Shown here: piece by piece, positions 55,119-60,995 of the stretch
How positions within the stretch are numbered: the stretch's first letter is position 1
How the letters are laid out: every line of letters starts with the position of its first letter
Assembly: GCF_033001325.1 (NCBI RefSeq)
Contig: NZ_CP133111.1
Location: 434,001 to 498,000, forward strand
Origin: Rhodopseudomonas sp. BAL398
GTDB lineage: Bacteria > Pseudomonadota > Alphaproteobacteria > Rhizobiales > Xanthobacteraceae
Direction: 5' to 3'
Length of the DNA: 64,000 bases
Program-made: the position numbers and the translations under genes
The notes under the pieces: generated by a model
What the model was told of the DNA's origin: nothing
The model's database searches: none
What the model saw: only the letters and a program-made list of their open reading frames with translations

Positions 55119-56325
55119 TTTTTCCAATCGAATTCCATCATGGCCGCGCTTCGACGATGCGGACGCCGATGATCTCAACGCCGTGCTGCAATCGCGCCAT
55201 TGGTGGCGCGGCAATGGCGGCGTCGGCGACGCCTTCGAGGCGGCGTTCGCCGCCGCGATCGGTGTCGATCACGTCCGCGTCGTGGCCAACGGCACGCTGG
55301 CGCTGGAATTGGCGCTCGAGACGCTCGGCGTCGTTCCCGGCGACGAGGTGATCGTGCCGGCATGCACGTTCATTTCGACCGCCTCCGCGGTGCTGCGGCT
55401 CGGCGCCTGGCCGATCCCGGTCGATGTCGAGCGCGACACCCTGAATATCGACATCGCCGCCGTCGCCGCGGCGATCACGCCGCGCACGAGCTGCATCATT
55501 CCGGTGCATATGGCGGGCCATGCCGTCGATATGCCGGCACTGCTGGCGCTGGCGCGGCCGCGCGGCATTGCGGTGCTGGAAGACGCCGCGCATGGCCATG
55601 GCGGGCGCGCCTTCGGCCAGGCGCTCGGCGCGCTCGGCGATGCGGCGATCTTCAGCTTCCAGTCCGGCAAGCTGATGACCTGCGGCGAGGGCGGCGCGGT
55701 GGCGACCAGCCGCCCCGACATCGCCGCGCAGACCTTCGCGCGGCATTCCTGCGGGCGGCCGCAGGGCGATACCGAGTATCGGCACCTGATGCCGGCGACC
55801 AATATGCGGCTGAGCGAATTCCAATCGGCCTTGCTCAATGGCCAGCTGCGTCGGTTGCCGGCGCAAGCCGCGCAGCGCGAACGGATGGGGCCGTTGTTCG
55901 AGGCCCATCTGCGCGATGTCGGCCTCGCGCCGCTGCGACGCCGGGACTATGTCGAGCGCCATGGCCGTTACATGACGATGGCGTGGTTCGATCCGGACGA
56001 ATTCGGCGGCCGCGATGCCGGCGCGCTGGCGGCGGCGTTGCGGGCGATCGGAATTCCCGCTTATCGCTGTTTTCCGGAAGTGCATCGCACCGGCATGTTC
56101 GCCGCGCCGGCCTTGCATCGGCGATCGATCGCACCGATTCCCGATTACGAACGCATCGCGACGCCGGTAGCCGCCGCCGCGGCGCGCGCCGTGCTGTGGT
56201 TTCCCCATCCGCTGCTGCTCGGCGACGAGGCATTGCTGGCCGATATCGCGGGCGCGATCGGCGCATTGCGCAGCGCCAGGCGAACCGCCGTCACGGCGCA
56301 ACAATTCGGGCGCGAAACCGCATGA
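55108..56325 (+). CDS. DegT/DnrJ/EryC1 aminotransferase, AHBA-synthase (RifK)-like
   Basis: The 405-residue PLP enzyme matches AHBA synthase along its length as I recall it: a WPRFDD-type start, WWRGNGG, VANGTLALELAL, VPACTFIS, PVHMAGHAVDM, Asp159 in EDAAHGHG, PLP Lys188 in FSFQSGKLMTCGEGG, then RHSCGRP and NMRLSEFQ. RifK has two roles: forming the aromatic ring of AHBA and transaminating UDP-3-ketoglucose to UDP-kanosamine. No aminoDHQ pathway gene is seen here, so the sugar aminotransferase role is favoured. It overlaps both neighbours. Confidence 0.9.
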   Translation: MQTDFSNRIPSWPRFDDADADDLNAVLQSRHWWRGNGGVGDAFEAAFAAAIGVDHVRVVANGTLALELALETLGVVPGDEVIVPACTFISTASAVLRLGAWPIPVDVERDTLNIDIAAVAAAITPRTSCIIPVHMAGHAVDMPALLALARPRGIAVLEDAAHGHGGRAFGQALGALGDAAIFSFQSGKLMTCGEGGAVATSRPDIAAQTFARHSCGRPQGDTEYRHLMPATNMRLSEFQSALLNGQLRRLPAQAAQRERMGPLFEAHLRDVGLAPLRRRDYVERHGRYMTMAWFDPDEFGGRDAGALAAALRAIGIPAYRCFPEVHRTGMFAAPALHRRSIAPIPDYERIATPVAAAAARAVLWFPHPLLLGDEALLADIAGAIGALRSARRTAVTAQQFGRETA

Positions 56326-57680
56326 GCGGGCCGCATCAGCTCGTCGCGGCGATCGCGGCTGGGCGGTTGCTGCTGCCGTCCGGCGATGAGACATCGATTG
56401 CCAAAATGTGGGACGACACCGCCGCCGATTCCGGGCCGTGGCGGCCGGGCGACCGCGTGGTGATCGACCAGGCGGGCGGGGCGGCACTGCTCGGCGCGAC
56501 GCTGGCGCTGTGGCGATCCGGCGCCGTGCCGGTGCTCGGCGCGGGTGCCGAGGTCGGCGACTGGCCGGCCGATGTCGCGGTGTGGCGCTGGTCCGACCGC
56601 GCGCAGCTACGTCGCGCGTCGTCGGTCGATCCTTCGCCACCGGCGCTGATCCATGCCTCGTCGGGTTCGACCGGCCCGCCGAAACTGGCGCGGCGGTCGT
56701 TCGAAAGCCTGCGCGTCGAGGCGCGGCGCTACGTCGCCTGCTACGGATTCGCCGCCGGCCAGCGCGGCTGCGTGGCGGCGCCGATCGACCATTCCTTCGC
56801 GTTCGGCGCGATGCTGGGTCTGCTCGCGGCGGGCGCGTCGGTGGGGCTGCTGCCGAGCCTGCATCCACGCGCATTGGCGCGCGCGCTGCGCGACGACGAC
56901 ACCGACATCGTCATCCTGACGCCCGCGATGGCGCGGCTGGCGATCGAGGCGGCGGGTCGCGACGCGGCTCCCGCCACGCCGACATCGCGTCTGGTGATCG
57001 CCGGCGCCGGCGCGGTGCCGGACGCGCTCGACGCTGATTTTCGTAGCGCCTTCGGCTGCGGGTTGGCGCGCAATTACGGCTGTTCGGAAACCGGCGCGAC
57101 CTTCGGCTCGCGCATGTCGTTGCCGGAATTTTGTCTCGGCTTTGCCTTCGACGGCGTGACCATCGTCTCGCCGCAGTCCGGCACCGGCGAATTGGTGCTC
57201 GATCTCGGCCACGCCATCGCGGGGATCGAGGGGCAGCCGCGCGCGCGTGAGCTCCGCAACGGAATCTGGCGCAGCGGCGATTTCGCCTTCCGTACCACCG
57301 ACGGCAGCGTCGCGCTGCGCGGGCGGATCGACGACCGAGTCAAGATCAACGGCCATCTGATTGATTGCGGCCAACTCGCGGCACGGGCCCGCACCATCGC
57401 CGGTGTCGTCGATGCGGTGGCGCTCGCGCAGCCGCGTCCGGGGCGCGCGGAAATCCAGGATCTGATTCTGTTTTGCGAGGCGGCCGACGGCTCCGGACCG
57501 CAAATCGCCGCCGCCGTCGCGCCGATCGCCGGCGCGGTTCCTGTCGTGGTGCTGACGCTGCCGGAATTGCCGCGCACGCCGGCGGGCAAGCCGGATCACG
57601 ACGGCCTTCGGCGGTTGGCGCGTGCGCGGCTGGGTCGCAGGCCCATCGCTGCTCGGCGGTTGCAGGGGCAATCGCCATGA
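56322..57680 (+). CDS. AMP-forming acyl/aryl ligase
   Basis: The 452-residue adenylate-forming enzyme has the P-loop SSGSTGPPK (113-121), NYGCSETGATFG, RSGDFAFRTTDGS, GRIDDRVKINGHLID and a C-terminal TPAGKPD Lys. It is shorter than typical 520-residue acyl-CoA ligases, because the N-terminal subdomain is trimmed. A stand-alone ACP is encoded 3 kb downstream, so loading an acid onto that ACP is a reasonable role. Start and stop overlap neighbours by 4 bases. Confidence 0.87.
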   Translation: MSGPHQLVAAIAAGRLLLPSGDETSIAKMWDDTAADSGPWRPGDRVVIDQAGGAALLGATLALWRSGAVPVLGAGAEVGDWPADVAVWRWSDRAQLRRASSVDPSPPALIHASSGSTGPPKLARRSFESLRVEARRYVACYGFAAGQRGCVAAPIDHSFAFGAMLGLLAAGASVGLLPSLHPRALARALRDDDTDIVILTPAMARLAIEAAGRDAAPATPTSRLVIAGAGAVPDALDADFRSAFGCGLARNYGCSETGATFGSRMSLPEFCLGFAFDGVTIVSPQSGTGELVLDLGHAIAGIEGQPRARELRNGIWRSGDFAFRTTDGSVALRGRIDDRVKINGHLIDCGQLAARARTIAGVVDAVALAQPRPGRAEIQDLILFCEAADGSGPQIAAAVAPIAGAVPVVVLTLPELPRTPAGKPDHDGLRRLARARLGRRPIAARRLQGQSP

Positions 57681-58684
57681 CCGACGAGGCGGCTTGCATC
57701 GCGGATCGGGCCGGCAACGCGGCGCTGCTGCCGCATTTCGCACCGCATCCGCAAGGTTTGCAAACCGCCGGCGGTCGCGTCGTCGCGCTCGACGACAATG
57801 AACGTGAGTTGATCGGTCGTTGCGCTGAAGCGGAGTGCCACGTCGATGCGGTTTCGGACGCCGAGCGGGCGTCGCTGCAACGGCTGGTCGAGGCAGGTTA
57901 TCTACTGCTGCTGCCGCCACCCGCCGCGGTGCCGACCGCCCCGGTCGATGTGGTGCTGTCGCCGCATATCGACGACGCCGCCTTGTCGCTCGGCGGCGCG
58001 ATCGCGTTGCGCGGCGGCGTGGCGCGCACACTGGTGCTCAACATCTTCTCGTCGCAATCCTATCAGACCGGCCTGCGGGTGCCGGCCGAGCGGCTCGACG
58101 CCATCGCGCTGGCCGAGGACCGGCTGGCCGGGCGCTTGCTGGGCTATCATGGCCATTGCCTCGGCCTGCGCGGCGCCCAGGATCGCCATCGGCTCGGCGT
58201 CGCGTCGGTGATGGGCTGGAGCGCCGCCGCCGTGCTGGCGCAATCACAGCTACGCGACGACATCGAACTGGTGACGGGGCAGGCCGCGGCGGCGATCGGC
58301 GCCGCGCTGGGTCGTGCGCCGATTGCCGATCTGTTCGCGCCGGCGGCGATCGGCGGGCACCTCGATCATGTCATCGTCGCGCTGGCAGCGCCGCACATCG
58401 CCGCGCGGCTCGGCGTGCCGGCCGAGCGCATCGTGCTCTATGAGGACCTGCCTTACGCCGCGGCGGATCTCGGCGGCGGCGTCGCGCTGCATGGCCGCGT
58501 CGCTCGCCTCGCCGATATCACCGCCACCGCGGCGATCAAGCGCTCCGCTTTGACGGTGTTCAAAACCCGGCTGCGGGCGCCGCAGATCGCGCTGTGCATG
58601 GCACATGCCGGCCGCGCGGCGAAGGCCGGCGCTGCCGAGCGGCGCTTCGTCACGCCGGGGGTTTTCGACATGGAGCAGCCATGA
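57677..58684 (+). CDS. PIG-L/LmbE-family deacetylase with an N-terminal extension
   Basis: The 335-residue protein has a zinc deacetylase domain with SPHIDDAALSLGG (96-100) and GHLDHVIV, the standard zinc ligands. Family members deacetylate N-acyl aminosugars (for example GlcNAc-PI, GlcNAc-malate). Before it lie about 85 residues (VVALDDNERELIGRC ... LVEAGYLLLLPP) with the length and strand/helix pattern of a PqqD-like or winged-helix domain; this part is tentative. The aminosugar genes alongside make an N-acyl aminosugar substrate plausible. It overlaps both neighbours by 4 bases. Confidence 0.85.
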   Translation: MTDEAACIADRAGNAALLPHFAPHPQGLQTAGGRVVALDDNERELIGRCAEAECHVDAVSDAERASLQRLVEAGYLLLLPPPAAVPTAPVDVVLSPHIDDAALSLGGAIALRGGVARTLVLNIFSSQSYQTGLRVPAERLDAIALAEDRLAGRLLGYHGHCLGLRGAQDRHRLGVASVMGWSAAAVLAQSQLRDDIELVTGQAAAAIGAALGRAPIADLFAPAAIGGHLDHVIVALAAPHIAARLGVPAERIVLYEDLPYAAADLGGGVALHGRVARLADITATAAIKRSALTVFKTRLRAPQIALCMAHAGRAAKAGAAERRFVTPGVFDMEQP

Positions 58685-59832
58685 AGTATTTCCTCTATCA
58701 CGACCTGATCATCGCCGGAAATTGGTGCAATCTGAAATGCAGCTATTGCACCTCGGTCGCCGATGCCGATGATTTCGGCATTGAGACCTCGGCATCGCGG
58801 CGCGGCAAGGGCGCCAGTATCGCGGTCGCCGATGTGCTGGCGATGCTGGATGGCCTCGCTACTCATGTCGACGCGCCGGTGATCAAGGTCAGCGGCGGCG
58901 AATTATTCCTGCTCGCCAATGCGACCGAGCTGATCGACGAGCTGGCGCGGCGCTACGCCCATGTCCAGGTGCTCACCAATGGCACCGAGCTCGACGCCGC
59001 CACCGTGCGCCGCATCGCCGCGCTGGGCAATGTCAGCTTCAATCTGTCGCTCGACGGCCACGCGCCGCAGATGAACGCGATGCGCTGGCGCTCGGCGCGG
59101 ATCGGCGAGCGGGTGATGGCGGCATTCGCCGCGATGGTGGCGCAGGGCACGGTGCTGGAAATCACCAGCGTGATCAGCGACGCGAATGCGGCCGCGTTTC
59201 CGGCCTTTCTCGAATTTCTGCGGAAGCAGCCGTGCCGCATCATCGTGGTGCCGATCCCGGTGCGCGGTGTCCATGCGGCATCGCTGTTCGCGCCGGCGTC
59301 GCGCGCGGGCTTTGCCGCCGCGCTGCCCGGCATCGCGCGCGATTATCGCGAGGTGCTGGGGCCGCCGGCCTATTATCACGCGCTGGCCGATTTCCTCGCC
59401 GTCGACCAGGGCCGGCGCCGCGCCCGCTGCCATTTGGCGAAGGCCGCGGTGCAAATCTTCGACACCGGCGCGGTGACGCCGTGCCCGGTCGGCTGGACGC
59501 TGGAGATCGGCAATCTCAAGCGCGACGGCGTGGTCGCGGTGGCCGGGCAGATCGGCACCCACAAGATGTATGAGCTGTTGACCCGCGATCGCCCGCGCGT
59601 GCCGGTGTGCCGGACCTGCTTCAGCCAGGCCGATATTCTCAACCTCTATCTCGACGGCGCGATCGGGCTCGACGACATCGCCATGATGCCGCTGTATCAC
59701 TCCGCAGCCGCGCGGCGCAGGCTGGTGGCGCTGCGTGGCGCCATCAGCCGGCCGGCGGCGTCGATGGTGTCGCAGCTCGGCAGCAGCGAGATCAGCAGCA
59801 GATCGGCCAGAGCAGGCGGATCGTCGAACTGA
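58681..59832 (+). CDS. Radical SAM enzyme with SPASM-like C-terminus
   Basis: The 383-residue protein has the [4Fe-4S] motif C16-x3-C20-x2-C23 (NWCNLKCSYC), the SAM-binding KVSGGELFL and LTNGTELD, and extra C-terminal cysteines (RCHLAKAAVQIFDTGAVTPCPV and VPVCRTCF) suggesting an auxiliary cluster. It resembles SPASM/twitch enzymes that act on peptides or sugars. Last gene of the eight-gene unit. Its final 136 bases overlap the 3' end of a gene on the other strand. Confidence 0.86.
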   Translation: MKYFLYHDLIIAGNWCNLKCSYCTSVADADDFGIETSASRRGKGASIAVADVLAMLDGLATHVDAPVIKVSGGELFLLANATELIDELARRYAHVQVLTNGTELDAATVRRIAALGNVSFNLSLDGHAPQMNAMRWRSARIGERVMAAFAAMVAQGTVLEITSVISDANAAAFPAFLEFLRKQPCRIIVVPIPVRGVHAASLFAPASRAGFAAALPGIARDYREVLGPPAYYHALADFLAVDQGRRRARCHLAKAAVQIFDTGAVTPCPVGWTLEIGNLKRDGVVAVAGQIGTHKMYELLTRDRPRVPVCRTCFSQADILNLYLDGAIGLDDIAMMPLYHSAAARRRLVALRGAISRPAASMVSQLGSSEISSRSARAGGSSN

Positions 59833-60542
59833 TCGCCGGGCGCGATTCCGGCCTGCACGGCGCAGCGCCGCGCCAGCGCCTCGGCGCCGGACCAGTCCTG
59901 CGCAGCGCAGCAGCGCAACGCGTCGGACAGCATCGCGACATGGCCGAGCCAGGCCTCGGCCGCAGCCGCGAGCCGGCGCAGCCGATCGGTGCTGTCCCGA
60001 GCGCAAAGCTCGGAGGCCTCCGCCACGGGAGCATTATGGCGCAGCACGGCCGCGGCCGCGGTGCAGGCCACCAGCGCGCGCAGCGTCCTGGTCTTCATCA
60101 GATGCTCGGCCAGGAACAGCCTCGTGCGCACCGTTAGTGCTGCTTGCGGGTCGATCGCCGCGGCGATCTGCTTTTGCGTGGCGCCATGCACCACATGGAC
60201 CGCGAAGGCATCGACCAGCCGGAACGGCAGATAGGCCAGCGCCAGCGCCATGCCGGCCTGTTCGGTGCTCATCGTGCCGGCGGCCTCGCGCATCAGCCGC
60301 GCGGCGTCGTCGTCATCGCCCTCGAACCGCAAGATGGCGGCAAAGCGATCGCCGTCGCTTTGCCCGCAGGCGATCGCCCGCGCCGCATCGACCAGCGCGC
60401 GCAACTGCCGCAAATCCTCGAGGGCGATCGTGTCGCTGAACATATGCGTCAGCGGCACCAGCTGCTGCTTGGCGGCGAATTCCAGCACCAAGCAGCGCCC
60501 CCAGGTCCGCATGCTGCGCCTGTGATGCTGGGCGATCGTCAT
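59697..60542 (-). CDS. Helical protein of unknown function in the cluster
   Basis: The 281-residue, all-helical, Ala/Leu/Arg-rich protein starts MTIAQHHRRSMRTW. It has six scattered cysteines and the stretch HLMKTRTLRALVACTAAAAVL. No catalytic motif or membrane span is convincing. A ggagga site 6 bases upstream fixes the start. A CGTATAAGTTG box lies just upstream of that site on the same strand, so it is divergently transcribed from the ACP gene under a shared control region. I do not recognise the family. Confidence 0.65.
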   Translation of the reverse strand: MTIAQHHRRSMRTWGRCLVLEFAAKQQLVPLTHMFSDTIALEDLRQLRALVDAARAIACGQSDGDRFAAILRFEGDDDDAARLMREAAGTMSTEQAGMALALAYLPFRLVDAFAVHVVHGATQKQIAAAIDPQAALTVRTRLFLAEHLMKTRTLRALVACTAAAAVLRHNAPVAEASELCARDSTDRLRRLAAAAEAWLGHVAMLSDALRCCAAQDWSGAEALARRCAVQAGIAPGDQFDDPPALADLLLISLLPSCDTIDAAGRLMAPRSATSLRRAAAE

Positions 60543-60560
60543 TGCATGTCCTCCGCATTT

Positions 60561-60604
60561 CAACTTATACGAGATTTCCAGATTGACGACTATCGTATAA
60601 GTTG
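60561..60604. promoter_or_regulatory. Inverted pair of CGTATAAGTTG boxes in the divergent control region
   Basis: caacttatacg at 60561-60571 and cgtataagttg at 60594-60604 are exact reverse complements separated by 22 bases. One faces the unknown gene, the other the ACP gene. The same word lies at 49425-49435. Confidence 0.65.
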
Positions 60605-60674
60605 TAAATTGCGCCGATCACCCTGTGAGCGGCGCACAGCCGTTCAGCACTCGTCAGCGCTGGAGCAGCTTGCG

Positions 60675-60995
60675 ATGGAGCACCCGACAGATCCCGGCAC
60701 GACTGAGCAAAATGCGGCGTTGACGCGCAGGCTCAGCGCCATCCTGGCGGAGATCATGGCGGTCAAGGGCGGGCTGCCGGAGCCGCTCGATCTGCGGACC
60801 AGTTTCACCGCGCTGGATTTCAGCTCGGTCGACTATCTGGAATTCGTCCTCAACGTCGAAGCCGATCTCAATATCGACATTCCCGATGAGGCGCTGCTCG
60901 ACCCGGCGCTGTGTTCGGTGGCGACCTGGGCGGATTGGCTGGCCGACAATGCCGCCGCCTTACGGACCCCGGCGATCGGAACAAGCAGCGCATGA
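60675..60995 (+). CDS. Acyl carrier protein
   Basis: The 106-residue acidic four-helix carrier matches E. coli ACP around its prosthetic-group site: FSSVDYLEFVLNVEADLNIDIPDEAL aligns with [24 protein letters not shown]. The phosphopantetheine Ser is Ser51; the usual preceding Asp is Ser50. About 35 extra residues precede the core. The start at 60675 follows ggag by 9 bases. Its stop overlaps the next gene (ATGA), so carrier and radical SAM/GT protein are translated together. The AMP ligase of the cluster is its likely loader. Confidence 0.85.
   Translation: MEHPTDPGTTEQNAALTRRLSAILAEIMAVKGGLPEPLDLRTSFTALDFSSVDYLEFVLNVEADLNIDIPDEALLDPALCSVATWADWLADNAAALRTPAIGTSSA

Noticed and set aside
52532-56325. 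Complete AHBA (aminoshikimate) pathway
   Set aside because: The aminotransferase, dehydrogenase, kinase and phosphatase are there, but no aminoDAHP synthase, aminoDHQ synthase or dehydratase is visible in the window.
55200-57680. 826-codon single protein overlapping the DegT gene and ending as the ligase
   Set aside because: The first 370 codons are an Arg-rich out-of-frame reading of the aminotransferase gene. The ligase begins at 56322 with an ATGA junction.
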